A stretch of 64,000 nt of DNA from Myrica gale (lineage: Eukaryota; Streptophyta; Magnoliopsida; Fagales; Myricaceae), in NCBI GenBank assembly GCA_963930655.1, contig OZ005610.1, positions 14,761,001-14,825,000 of the forward strand. Reading direction: 5' to 3'. Shown piece after piece: positions 24,366-36,304 of this stretch. A program made the translations under genes and the position numbers. The notes beneath the pieces were generated by a model. The model was given only the letters and a program-made list of their open reading frames with translations. It was not told where the DNA came from and made no database searches. Position 1 is the stretch's first letter; every line of letters begins with the position of its first letter.

Positions 24366-25501
24366 GGATGTGGGGCTACTGCGGGAGATGTTTGATGAGG
24401 ACTCGGTGGCGGCCATTCAGAGTCTTCCGGTTCCTTATCCTTCCCTTGAGGATAAATGGTTGTGGGCCAAAGAACCGACTGGGATTTTCTCTGTGAGCTC
24501 CTTCTTCAGGGCTGAGCAAGAGAGGTGTGCGCCGACCATGGTGTGTTTGGACAATAAATCCTGGACTTTGCTCTGGAAACTGAAATTACAAGACCGGTTA
24601 AAATTGATTCTTTGGAAGGTGGCAGTGGATGCTCTGAAGACTCGGGGCGCGTTGGGAAGGATCTTACAGTGTGTTGAGGATGACCGATTTATATGCCCTC
24701 TATGCAGATCTGCTCCTGAAGACACATTGCACTTGTTGGTTCACTGTGATGTAGCGTGCAAGGTGTGGAGGGGGTCACCTTGGGCTATCCGGATGGACTG
24801 TGTTCCTTTGTTGTCTACGACGGATTTGATCTATGCTATCTTGCACGTGGATGAGATGTTGAATTTGGCCAAACATAGTGTGAAGGCCTTCATTCTTAAT
24901 GTTGTGTTGGTGATGGATGGTTTATGGCAGGCTCGCAATTTGCTGGTACACCAACAGAAATCGATCGTTGTTGGAGGACATTATCGCGGGGATACGGAGG
25001 CGGTATGTGGAACACTCGCACGCGTGGATGGAGGCTGAGCGATTGGCGGGTAAGAAGTGGGTTCCTCCTCCATGTGGTTGGTTGAAAGTTAACACGGATG
25101 TTGCTATTCTTCCAAATGGGTCATATGTAGCTATCTCTGTTAGAGATTCTTGCAGTTCCCTCTGTATGGTTTACATGGAACGATTAGTTGCTACGGACCC
25201 TATTGTTGGGGAGGCGTTCGCTTTGGCTGAGGCAGTTTCTTTGGTTCGGCGGCTCAAATGGGAGAAGGTGCTCTTCGAATGTGACTCTCTTCTGGTGTGT
25301 AAAGATATTCTTTCTAGGCAGCCACCGAATCTTTGGGTTGTTACTGGGATGGTGGAGCACGTTCGCCTTTGCTTAATGAAATTTCATGACTGGAAGATTG
25401 CTTGGGTTTCTCGTAAGTGCAATTTGCAGGAACATTTGCTGGGTGGTTGGGCAGCTCGTTTTGGGATCGTTGGTTTTGTGCCTTTTTTTGTTATACCCTA
25501 G
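24366..25501 (+). pseudogene. LINE ORF2, 3' part (zf-RVT and RNase H)
   Basis: Continuation of ORF2 after the nested LTR. The zf-RVT block is LWKLKLQDRLKLILWKVAVD followed by CPLCRSAPEDTLHLLVHCD. The RNase H (RVT_3) domain runs KVNTDVAILPNGSYVAIS, GEAFALAEA, LFECDSLLV to a stop at 25501. A frame change at about 25000 links the two parts. The 3' UTR ends in an A-run before the target duplication. Confidence 0.82.
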
Positions 25502-25583
25502 CATATCCGGGTTTGTGATATGCATCCGTGACTGTTGTTTCTTGGTTTTTGTTATATGCATATGTGTTGGTTTAGCAAAAAAA

Positions 25584-25600
25584 AGATAGGGATACGATAC
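25584..25600. repeat. right 17-bp LINE target-site duplication, overlapping a splice donor
   Basis: AGATAGGGATACGATAC. On the minus strand it reads GTATCGTATCCCTATCT, so its first two bases are the GT donor following the exon that ends SDYSCQ at 25601. The insertion therefore kept a usable donor. Confidence 0.9.
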
Positions 25601-26444
25601 CTGACAACTATAATCACTGAAGTTTGGTTCCATTAGTAACGAGACACCCATGTAATCCTTGAAGAACGTTTAGAGCAACGAAAACAGTTCGATGTTAGAA
25701 ACTAACAAACCTGTTCGATAGGCATAGAGGAAGAGAAAAGGAACTACATTTGTTCAACTAATCTGAAAAATCGCTAACCTGTGTTGGTAGCTTACAAGTG
25801 TTGATACAGATACCTACACATTTGCTTTCCTCTAAATACTTGCATCTTTCTACAAAGATTTGCATGGATGACCAGCTCTCCTTTATGAGAATCAGTTCTT
25901 CTTGCAATATGCTTGAACATATTGCCAATTATTGTATGATAAAATAGATGGGAAACTTGAGTCATTACCCCACTTCTGCAAGAGGCTCCATCGGATACAT
26001 TTGCCCGTTGCCAAGTGAGTGCAGTCACCCTCGCTTCATAAAAGAAAGAAAGATTTAATGCGCTTTCCACATTTTGAACTTGTATAGTTTGATTAAGGAG
26101 AGTCAATCAACTGTCATAGACAAAAACACCCAAGGATTTAAACTCACCTACCATCACTGCTGCTACTTTTCCTCCGCCTATGGGTGCTATGAGTATTCGA
26201 TAAAGCTCCAATAAATATGGAGGAAATAGTGATATCAAAATTCTTACCTGCCATTTGTGAAAAATACTGAATGGATTTCTTGATCCCTACTTTGTTAAGA
26301 TATAAACTACTTACCTGCATGCATAGACAAATTCCATTCTTTTGGTATTTTTGGAGTCGTAGACTTACGAAACCAATCAGAGAAAACCAAACTAACTACT
26401 AGCTAACTTCTAATTAGCAGATTTTTTAAACTCAAAGTGGACTC

Positions 26445-27350
26445 TTGGAGGGCATGCAGAGTGTTTCTCAAACCATGTCCTGCATTCCACGAGGTATTTT
26501 CACACAATTAGTTTCTTTAGGTTCCCCTTATGATGCAAATCCTAGCAAAGCTTTAAAGGATCTAGTTCAAGTCCCAATAGGGCCAGTTACGAGAGCACGA
26601 TCAAAGAAGTTTAAGGATGTACTCAACGGACTCATTCAAGAAATATGAGCTCAAGCAAATTCGTGTAGGCCCATTGAGAATGATCCACGTGGGCAACAAA
26701 GAATCGTCACCTTGATTCAAGTTCTAGAAGAATCCGGCCAAGGTTAAGCTTCCAATTGACAAGAAATATTTTTGGGTCTATTCTAGAAGGATCTCTATTC
26801 TAGATGCCACTTTCTTTCCTTCTATGTTGCATTGTAAATATGGTGGTCGTCCAACACTTTCTTTCCTTTTTGGTTCGTATTGCATGGCTGTTTTAGGCAC
26901 CACCTTTTGTTTCCTTTTTTGTTGTTTTTTCTTTCCTTAGGCGTTGAGGTATTTTAGGCAAGTAAGGATTTCTTTCCTTACCTATTTTTGGCTTTAATTA
27001 GGTTTTCTATGTTAGGGTTTTTCTTTGTAATGTTCAACCCTTTAAATAGGTGCATAAGGAATGGAAAACACAGATATTGATTATTCATAAACTTGTGAGG
27101 TTTATTCTCTTTGATTCTTTGAAGAACTACTCAAACTTATTGAGATTTCCCTTGGCGTTCACTTCGACTTATCAAGCGGAGTTTCTACCACCATTTGTGG
27201 CGTCTTCCTTATACCGAGGTTCTTGTTTTCATAAACAACGGGTCGAGGTTTTGTGATACGAATCTGTTCAAGAATGATCTTGGGTTCCCATTCGTTGTTG
27301 GGTCTCGTTATTCTGGGTGAGGTTCACATCACCTTCTACGCTCTACCATA
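26445..27350 (+). mobile_element. Ty3/gypsy fossil: 3' end of pol plus LTR
   Basis: The translation GPVTRARSKKFKDVLNGLIQ resembles the conserved tail of plant gypsy polyproteins. It is followed by about 700 bp with LTR character: T-rich U3, a TTTAAATA-type TATA motif near 27040, and no coding domains. Only this end is present, in an intron of the D27-like gene, so it is broken and old. Bounds are approximate. Confidence 0.6.
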
Positions 27351-28179
27351 ATGAATATTAACGAACTGTTGAAATCTTCGCAGGAATTTCTTGCTTCTGA
27401 GAGCTTTTATAAGGTATCATTATCATTATTTGTCTCTATGTTGGCATTGCAAGTGATAAGGTCTTTGATAGGCAAATGTCTTTCCTAACAGCCTGTGCTT
27501 CTGTCAACATAGCTGAATTCACATAAACTTTATTTATCAGCATTTCTATCAACCGACCTTACGAAATTGCCTCCGGCTACTATGGTTTAGTTTCATATCG
27601 GGAGTTCGGTTTTTTTTTTCCCGGGAAGGAAGAGGGTGATGACTGCCAAGCTACAGGAAATGACTGGCCTTGATTAAACCTTTAGGAAGATAATGGGTGT
27701 CAGCTTCAGTAAAGACTTGTCTAGGGGTTGAAATCTCTTGATAAAGGTAACCAAGGATCTGGTAGTTTCTTCTCGAAGACTTATATTCTTACCTTCCAGA
27801 TGGCCCTTCGAATGGAAGCAACCAAAGCAGTTCACTCCTAGAAGGCAGTGAAGTTTTAGTCCTCTAGACATATTTGAAGGAACCCTAAATTTGCTCTAGT
27901 ACCATCTGTTACGTTGATTTCCTATTGAAAGACGCTCTCAAACTAACCTGTGGTCGGAGGACATAATACTAGGAAATGCTCCCACGTTAAGGGCTCTCAT
28001 TAAAAACCCAGGTATGCATTGCTTATTAGAAGGAAAGGATCTGGGATAAACTTTCCACTTGATTGACAATAACAAGCTAATCTGATGCGGTTGTGCAAAT
28101 CATATGGTTGGTTAATAGCTGCACAGCCGAAAAAGAAGTACACCAAGTATAATTGAACTTGTAAACAGTGAAGAATTAC
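27351..28179. other. intron remainder of the D27-like gene
   Basis: Sequence between the gypsy relic and the FKMVNQEAG exon. No domain, RNA gene or repeat is recognised. The minus-strand frame at 27674-27871 has no family resemblance. Confidence 0.5.
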
Positions 28180-28304
28180 CGCTGCATCTCTGGTATCAGA
28201 ATTGGTCTTGCCCTTCATCATAAGTCGATTGGCAACTTCAATTAGTCCATTGTAACCCGACTTCTCGGAATCCCACCCAGCCTCCTGGTTTACCATTTTA
28301 AATG

Positions 28305-28806
28305 CTATAACATACAAAGAAACCCAACTATAATCACACCTAGATGAAGCACGCGTCCAAGAAGCATATCATTAGACCCTACCCTTTGGACTGAGTTTTG
28401 TGGAGTGTGAGTGCTTCATAAGGACTGACTGATATTAGTACAAACCTATTGTATTAAGTTGGTGTCAGGACTTGTTTTATTGAGGCCGCAGTGACAGACT
28501 TCCTAATGTTAATCTTCCTCATTCTTACAGAGCACAAAATTAAGATGAAGAAAACCACCTGGACAATTTTGTTACTGAACAAACTGAGGAACAAATCGTC
28601 AAAGACTCTGAGCTTGTATTCGGAATTTGAAGCTTGTATCTGAAAATCAGTTTTGATAACTTAATGGATGGAAAAAATGACTCCGCATTTTGATCATTTA
28701 GAACTAACCGAAGAACTTGCGTACAGAGATAGAGAGAGTGAGAGAGAACGCACTGGTTTGAATTCGAGAGAGGAGCATAGAACGCGAACGCCGCGGTTAT
28801 GGGGAA
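28305..28806. other. upstream of the D27-like fragment, no exon found
   Basis: A transit-peptide exon of the D27-like gene would be expected here or further right, but none is readable. The segment ends in the left target duplication (28807-28816, GAGACTGCGG) of the next Pack-MULE. Confidence 0.5.
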
Positions 28807-28816
28807 GAGACTGCGG

Positions 28817-29070
28817 GAGTTCGGTTATGGTGCTGAGTCTTAATATACTGATGGATGCTGATGGACGATCAAGATTTAACTTTCACGATCCAAGAACCTA
28901 AATCGCGCCATCTCATTTAAAATACACCTGACTCGCGCCCGACCCTTTTTCCACATGACCTGACTCATTTTCCACGTAACCCAGATTACAGACCCGTTTT
29001 GCAGAAAATCCCCTTTCCATTTGAGGTTCGTCGCACAGCTCCAGCTCTGTCGCTCTGCCCAGTTTCGTCG
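28817..29070 (+). repeat. left terminal inverted repeat of Pack-MULE 2
   Basis: About 254 bp, matching the inverse of 39463-39716 with scattered differences. Both arms are open in one frame and give similar shadow translations (CATNLxWKGDF, GSVIWVTWKM), which is why spurious ORFs appear at both ends. Confidence 0.88.
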
Positions 29071-29408
29071 GTGATTGTGTTTTGGATCCAAGCGTGGTCT
29101 CCTCCTAAGCTTGAAAGGACATCCTCCATTTATAATTAACCAAAAACCTTGATCGAGGAGGAACTGGAATCACCCAGGATTTTCGTGATTCAAGTGTTGC
29201 TGCATATCCTCCAAGGCCTGCTTTTGTATGTATTTAAACGTTTTCCCCAAAGTTTATTGTCCTTTTGGTAAGATTAAGTTGTAACCCTTTAGCTATTCGA
29301 GGAGGGACCGCAAATGGATATGAATGCAGGCCATACCAAGGAGTCTACAAATGCATTGGTGAACAACTAAATCTTACAGATGACATTTCCAAGATTACTC
29401 CATTGAGG

Positions 29409-29921
29409 TGTAAGAGTAAAATCACAATCAATCAATTTGATTGTGAATGCAGCGGAATAATAAAGCAGGATCTTTACCTCCAGCCATCTTGCTCAGAACT
29501 CGAACATAATCTCTGCAGAGTAACTTTATGAATATGAAGTATTTTAGTGAGGCTCTTCCAACCTATGCCTATGCCTTACAGAGAATGCATTAGATGGTAT
29601 ACACAGGCCTCTTATTTATAGGCTAGGTCAGGGACCCTCAATCTGTTGTAGATTTGAATTTGTTCCTTCCATCAAGGTAATTCAAATTCAAAATCAAATA
29701 GCAAATTCAAATTCAAAATCAAATAGCAAACTTTATCTAATTGGTTACAATTTGAATTCCAATTTAAATCAGAAATCAAATTGTAATCTTTATCCAATTA
29801 GTTCTAAATTTGAATCTGCTACAGATTCCATAATCTTATTTTAACTAACACCATAATCTTTAAAACTTTAAAAGATTATTTACATATGTCAATTAGGTCA
29901 CCTTAAGGAAATTTTCTAACA
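29409..29921 (-). repeat. copia 3' LTR (513 bp)
   Basis: Begins TGTAAGAGTAAAATCAC and ends TTTTCTAACA on the plus strand. Identical by eye to 36305-36817. Contains a TTATTTATAG stretch (TATA-like on the minus strand) near 29620. Confidence 0.95.
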
Positions 29922-32900
29922 TTCTCCCACTTGACCTTGACGACATATGTCTTAATGGTGTCTGGAGTTCTTTAGTATGGCCAACTGTTTATGGAATCCT
30001 CCCACCCACATAATGAATGCTACACACGAATCATAGCGGTAAAACCGTAACATAATCGGTCGTCCCTTCCATGTATTACCAGCACAATACTCATTATATG
30101 AGTACTTTATGGGAATCAAAACTTTATGAATGAACTTCCTATAAGTCATTCAGGTCCTATTTTATTTATCTCCATAGATAACAATAAATAATAAAGAATT
30201 TGCGCAATAAATCTTTATTACAATAACTTCATGTCTGTAATTCAAAATTTGAGAGAAACTAAGTACAAAATGAATTTGCAAGCCCCATATGGTCCACATG
30301 ACCTTTAAACTGTTTTACCGGTAAACCTTTAGTCATGGGATCAGCAAGCATCAACTTAGTACTTATATGCTCTATAGAAACAACATGTCTCTTGATGTTT
30401 TCTCTCACACTAAGATACTTGATATCTATGTGCTTACTCCTGCTTCCACTTTTATGATTCTTTGAAAAGAATACTGCCGCAGAATTGTCACATAAGATCT
30501 TAATTGGTCTCTCAACAGACTCAATAATTTTGAGACCACTAACAAAATTTCTTAACCACAATGCCTGTGTAGTGGCTTCATAGCACGCAATAAACTCTGC
30601 TTCCATTGTAGAGGTAGCAACTATAGTCTGTTTGCAACTTTTCCAGGATACAGCTCCTCCAGCAAAGAGAAAAATGTACCCTGACGTAGACTTTCTGCTA
30701 TCTATACATCCAGCAAAATCTGAATCTGTATACCCAGACACTTCTAAATGGTCAACATGTCTGTAGGTCAAACTGTAATTCTTGGTTCCTTGTAAGTACC
30801 GCATGACCTTCTTTGCAGCTCTCCAATGCTCCAATCCAGGATTACTTTGGTATCTTCCCAGTATACCAACTGCTAATGCAATATCAGGTCTAGTACAGAC
30901 CTGAGCATACATCAAACTGCCGATTGCAGATGCATATGGTAAACCTTTCATTTGTTCTTGTTCCAATTCACTTTTGGGACATTGATCCAAACAGAATTTA
31001 TCCCCTTTAATGATGGGTGCTACACTAGGAGCACATTTGCTCATATCATATCTCTCTAAAACTTTTTCAATGTAGGCCTTCTGAGACAGTTGTAATATTT
31101 TCTGTTTTCTATCTCTATGAATCTCTATGCCAATGACATAAGAGGCTTCACCCAAATCCTTCATTTCAAAGTGTTTAGACAGAAACTTTTTAGTTTCATA
31201 TAGCAAACCCAAATCATTTGTTGCAAGTAAAATATCGTCTACATAAAGGACCAGAAAGATTACTTTACTCCCACTGACCTTAAGGTATATACATTGATCC
31301 ACAAGATTCTCCAAAAATCCGAATGAAGTAATAACTTTGTGAAATTTAATATACCACTGACGGGAGGCTTGTTTTAGTCCATATATAGATTTCTTTAATT
31401 TACATGCCTTCTGACTGTTATCACCAAACTCCTCAGGTTGTCTCATATACACCTCCTCCTCAAGATCCCCATTTAGAAAGGCTGTTTTCACGTCCATCTG
31501 TTGTAGCTCTAAGTCAAAATGAGCTACTAATGCCATGATTATCCTAAACGAATCCTTCTTTGATACTGGAGAGAAGGTTTCATGATAATCTATGCCTTCT
31601 TTTTGAGTGAAACCCTTGGCTACAAGTCTGGCTTTATATCGTTCAACTTTACCGGAAGCTTCCCTTTTGGTTTTGTAAACCCATTTGCAGCCTATGGCTA
31701 CAGCTCCCTTTGGTAAGTCAACAAGATCCCAGACTTGATTCTTTGCCATAGATTCCATCTCTTCCTTCATGGCATTAAACCACAACATGGAGTTATCTCC
31801 ATTCATGGCCTGTGAAAATGTATTTGGATCCCTTTTAGGTCCAACATCAAAGTCAGACTCTTGAAGGTATATAACATAATCACTAGGGATTGTTGATTTC
31901 CTTATTCTAGAGGACCGTCTTAATTCTACTTCCTCAACATCTTGCAGAGGTTGGGTAGACTCAGTCTGAACCTGTTCTGTATGAGTTGGCTCTTCTTGAA
32001 CTGGTTGTGGTTCAGGATAATCAATTTGATCTTTCCTGAACACAAACATTCTTTCTCCAGAAGGAGAAGATTCAGACAACTCTTGTGCTTCTTTAAATTC
32101 AACCTTTTGGGAATTTGCACTAGGTTCAATATCCTCTAAAAACTTAGCATTTCCTGATTCAGCAATCCTAGTATTATGTGTAGGACAATAAAATCTAAAT
32201 CCTTTAGAGTTTACTGGATAGCCGATAAAAAATCCGCTGGTTGTCTTTGGATCTAATTTCTTTATATTCGGATCATAAATCCTCACTTCAGCAGGACAAC
32301 CCCATATGTGTAAGTGATTTAAACTAGGTTTCCACCCATTCCATAACTCAAAAGGTGTCTTTGGGACAGCCTTGGATGGAACCTTATTTAAGATATACAC
32401 AGCAGTTTTTAAAGCTTCACTCCATAGATACTGAGGGAGACTAGAATTACTAAGCATACTCCTTACCATGTCCATAAGTGTGCGATTCCTTCTTTCTGCT
32501 ACACCATTTTGTTGTGGTGTACCAGGCATTGTGTATTGAGCAACAATGCCTTCCTCTTCAAGGAATTTCGCAAATGGACCACTCATTTGTCCTTTTTCTG
32601 TGTACCTTCCATAATATTCTCCACCTCTATCAGATCTTACGATCTTGATTTTCGTTTCCTTTTGATTCTCTACTTCTGCCTTATAAGTCTTAAAGGCATT
32701 CAACGCCTCAGACTTTTCATCAATAAGGTAGAGATACATGAAACGTGAATGGTCATCAATGAATGAGATAAAATATCTCTGACCATTGAAACATGGAGTA
32801 GGAAAAGGTCCACAGAGATCAGTGTGTATGATCTCTAGAATCTTTGAACTCCTTCTGGCACCTTTAGTGGACTTGTTAGTCTGCTTTCCTTTATGCAGTC

Positions 32901-35009
32901 TATACAAGTGCCAAGGTCAGTAAAATCAAGAGTTTGTAAGACTCCGTCATTTGCCAACCTTTTGATTCGCTCAATGGAGATATGTCCCAATCTCCTATGC
33001 CATAACAAACCGGAATTCTCATTTATAAGCCTTATCTTTATGCCAATAGTATGTATTGACAAACAATTATTCTCAAAGTTGGGATCTAATTCAATTTTGT
33101 AAAGACCATCAATTTTTATTCCACCACCAATAACTTGATTATTTCGAAATAAACTGAAAACTGAATTTATAAAATAAAAACCATAACCCAATACATCAAG
33201 TTTTGAAATTGAAATTAAATTCCTTGAAAAGTTTGGAATAAAAAATACATCTTCAAGATCTAAAATAAATCCAGTCTTCAAAATTATTCTGTAAGTCCCA
33301 ACCGCTTCCACACTTGAGAACAATTTATTTCCAGAGTAAACTCGTTGTTCACTTCTTTTCGGCTTCCTTGTTGTGAGAAAACCCTGCAATGTATTCACAA
33401 TGTGGATTGTAGAACCAGAATCAATCCACCAAGTATTGCAAGGAGCTTCAACAACTAAAGATTCATGACAAACAAGAGAGAGGAATATACCTTTCTTCTC
33501 GAGCCACTTTAGGTACTTTTGGCAATCCTTCTTCATGTGTCCTTTCTTCTTACAGAAGAAACAAGTATCCTTAGTGCCATTAATCTTAATTGGCACCTTG
33601 TTCTCCTTCTTGAAGTTGTGGACAACCTTGCCTTTCTTGGTCTTCCCCTTAGCACGAGAAACAAAGTGAGAACTCTCAGGTTTCTCAGGTTTCTCGAGTT
33701 TCAGCCTCTCTTCCTCTTGAACACACATAGTCAGTAAATCATTCACTGACCATTTTTCCTTATGTGTGTTGTATGATATTTTAAAGGGACCATACTCATT
33801 TGGTAGAGAGTTCAAAATTAGATGAACCAAGAATGAGTCAGAAATTTCAACTTCCAGAGTTTTTAATTGAGATGCAATGTCTCTCATCTCCATTATGTGC
33901 TCACGCACACTAGTTGAACTCTTTATTGATTTGCTTGACAGCTTTCTCATCAGGGTGCTGGCTAATGCCTTTTCAGAAGTAACAAATTGTTCTTCAACGG
34001 ACTTTAAAAAATCCTTAGCTTTAATGCTTTCAGGGATAGAACCCCTAATGCTCTTGATGATGTGAGATTTAATGAACATCAAACTGAGACGATTTGATCG
34101 CTCCCATCGTTCATAAGAATAAATCTCCTGTGGCGTACTTGATTCCGTGATAGTGGGTTCCACTACACGGAGCGCTTCATCTAATTCCATACACCCCAGA
34201 GTGAAAAGCAAACTTTGCTTCCAGTCAGCAAAATTATCACCACTTAGCATTGGAACACGCAACGAACTATCAATTAGGGAAGAAGGAATAACTGCAATAT
34301 AACCAAAGAAACATAAAACTACTGAATTGCTATGAAGTAACCATATTTAAATCAACCAATGTCAATTTAATAGTAAATTTCAACCTACCTATGGGCAAAG
34401 GTTGCATATGCATGGAATTTACTCTTTATTATTAAATCTAACAATTTTAAATATTAAGAATAAAATTCTCCGTACCTGTGAGCCTAAGAAAATTTTATTG
34501 TTAATACAAAATTTATTATTTTAATCTAACTAAGTCACAAAATTAAAAAATTCCCTGCGGGGAAAGTAATCAATTTTATAATTTAGTTACCACACGGAGA
34601 TTAATTTCACTTTATGAAGTTCATATATTAATCTTGATGTAATCATCAATATAAAATTGGGATGCTGTGGCTCTCCGAAAATCATTATGATAATTACGAC
34701 TTCATCAATATCCGTCAACTTTATAGATGCCTAATCTTAATCCAAGAATAAAAAAATGAACCAATCTTTAAAGTGAGACAATAGTATTTTCTAAAACACA
34801 AGCAGGGGAGCTCCCAGGTAAGTGAGGTAGGTCTGAGGACCTTTAAATACCAAGACTTGCCTTAGCCAGAACTGTCCCTGACCTGTATTCTTCGATCATA
34901 CCCCATATTCCCACTAACCTTAGTAGGTTCATTTAATCATGCTTGGTCTAGGCATCATACATTTTATGCATGATCAACCTATCTATATAATTAGATTTTT
35001 CACATAATA

Positions 35010-35240
35010 AATCAAGCATAAATTTAATATTTCTAGAATGGAATCAATTAAACATTGAACATCATAATAATTCTAGAAATTAATGCAAGCATAAAAGTAA
35101 ATTGACATTTCTAGAATTTAATCAATTAAACATTGAACATCATAATAATTCTAGAAATTAATGCAAGCATAAACTAATATTTCTAGAATTTAATCAATGA
35201 AACATTGAACATACAAATAATTCTAGAAATTAATGCAAGC
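35010..35240. repeat. three tandem units of about 75 bp in the copia leader
   Basis: The block TTTCTAGAATTTAATCAAT ... AACATTGAACATCATAATAA ... ATTAATGCAAGCATAAA occurs three times in a row with small differences. It is followed by a T/A homopolymer junction and an AATTAA microsatellite to about 35330. Confidence 0.85.
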
Positions 35241-35255
35241 ATAAAAGCATAAAAG

Positions 35256-35288
<33 letters not shown>

Positions 35289-35340
35289 TTAAAATTAAAA
35301 TTAAAATTAAAATTAAAAATTTAAAAATAATAATAATATA

Positions 35341-35840
35341 ATCTGCAGGTCCGGTCCGGTCGGACCGGACCGGCGGTCCATACCGCAACCCGCCCACGCG
35401 GGTCGCCTGACCCGATCCATTCGGGTCAGGGCTTTGGGCTTCAAGGGCCTTGGGCTGACCCAATGGTCAGTCCAGCCCATCTGGTCAGAAGCATTTTGGG
35501 CCTCAAGGCCCTTGGGCTGGCCTCCTGACTTATCCGGGTAGGTAACCCTACCCGGGTTACCGGGTCAATGACCCGGTCATCTTAAACACAGACCCGAGGG
35601 TCTGTGTTTGTAGCAGACTTGCGGCGGCAACTACCGCCGCAACTCATGCAGCGGCCTGGCGTCCTAGGGGACGCCGCTGCACTGCCTGGCGTCCCAATGG
35701 ACGCCGCCGCCTGCACCAGCCTTCGCCGGCGACGAGAAGGCCGAGAGCCTCTCATCGCCGGCAGCCTTTGAAGGCCACGGGTTTCTAACCCGTGGCTGGG
35801 AAAGGAGGCTCCTCTCCGGCCACCTGCTGCCGCAGGGAGG
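35341..35840. other. GC-rich hairpin-dense segment in the copia leader
   Basis: Strongly GC-rich against an AT-rich element. It holds perfect inverted repeats: CCGGTCCGGTC / GACCGGACCGG with a 1-nt spacer (35351-35373) and AAACACAGACCC / GGGTCTGTGTTT with a 2-nt spacer (35584-35609), plus several shorter ones (GTAACCC/GGGTTAC, GGCCTTGGGCT blocks). It lies between the primer-binding site and gag. A minus-strand frame of 102 codons (35582-35890) is open through much of it, but I do not recognise it. Confidence 0.7.
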
Positions 35841-36289
35841 GTCACCTCCTCTGGTGACTCTTCATCTTCTTTGTTCAAGAACCAAAACACAGTATTTTAC
35901 CATTCCAATGAATCAAAAAACTTGGTTTTCATGAAGATGTTTTATGAACATTTTGCAAAATCAAAACCCAAATCATACGGTTTTTTTTTTTTAAAATATG
36001 CTTTTGTTTGCACCAACAACAACGTAGTGCCTTTTCCAATTCATAAACAAAGTTATTGAATATAACAGTAACTGAAAGCACACCGTGTAAGGTTTCAGGC
36101 ATTAACAAAATTGCATTGTCACCAAAAAATACAAAAAAAAAACTTATACCGAACATAATAGAGATCCGGTCAAAGAAAGAAAAAAAATTTCTTTTAAAAC
36201 ACTGATACAGAGAACCTTTAGCTCTTGATTCAAGCGACAATCTGAATTTAATCAGTAGATCGCTTCACTGAACAAGAAGCTTGAAGGAT

Positions 36290-36302
36290 GGCTCTGATAC
36301 CA
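36290..36302 (-). other. copia primer-binding site (initiator tRNA-Met type)
   Basis: The minus strand reads TGGTATCAGAGCC two bases after the LTR, complementary to the 3' end of plant initiator Met tRNA. Confidence 0.9.
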
Positions 36303-36304
36303 CA

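Larger units (their letters stand above)
14945..25583 (+). mobile_element. L1-type plant LINE, full-length structure, with nested solo LTR
   Basis: Bounded by identical 17-bp target duplications (14928-14944, 25584-25600) and ending in a short A-run. Without the nested 4.45-kb insertion and its 5-bp repeat it is about 6.2 kb, full length for a plant LINE: 5' UTR, ORF1 with DUF4283 and zinc knuckle, and ORF2 with apurinic endonuclease, reverse transcriptase, zf-RVT and RNase H. Both ORFs carry several stops and frame changes, so it cannot move by itself. The target duplication shows no visible differences, which suggests a moderately young insertion. It lies antisense to the D27-like gene. Confidence 0.93.
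14625..28304 (-). pseudogene. D27-like beta-carotene isomerase gene, broken by nested transposons
   Basis: Six exons in transcript order: 28304-28180 (FKMVNQEAGWDSEKSGYNGL), 26247-26148 (RILISLFPPYLLELYRILIA), 26033-25969 (ARVTALTWQRANVSDGASC), 25859-25779 (IFVERCKYLEESKCVGICIN), 25669-25601 (TFFKDYMGVSLLMEPNFSDY) and 14762-14625 (FKFGVLPPLPEDDIALKEPC, ending QCPKA stop). This is the D27 domain of plastid beta-carotene isomerases, whose founding member makes the 9-cis carotenoid for strigolactones. Phases agree throughout. Oddities: no transit-peptide exon was found; the expected acceptors before IFVERC and TFFKDY read CAA and TAA instead of AG; the third exon is short against family members. 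An AG inside TTCAAG could rescue one junction by dropping four codons, but I see no in-frame rescue for the other. The last intron contains the 10.6-kb LINE. Most likely non-functional. Confidence 0.8.

Noticed and set aside
28877-29091. Minus-strand frame MDPKHNHRRNWAERQSWSCA and its relative at 39451-39657
   Set aside because: Both are shadow translations of the two arms of Pack-MULE 2. The similarity comes from the inverted repeat, not from a gene pair.
35582-35890. 102-codon minus-strand frame in the copia leader
   Set aside because: Arg/Pro/Ser-rich translation of a GC-rich hairpin region. No known copia leader protein resembles it; noted only as part of the leader.
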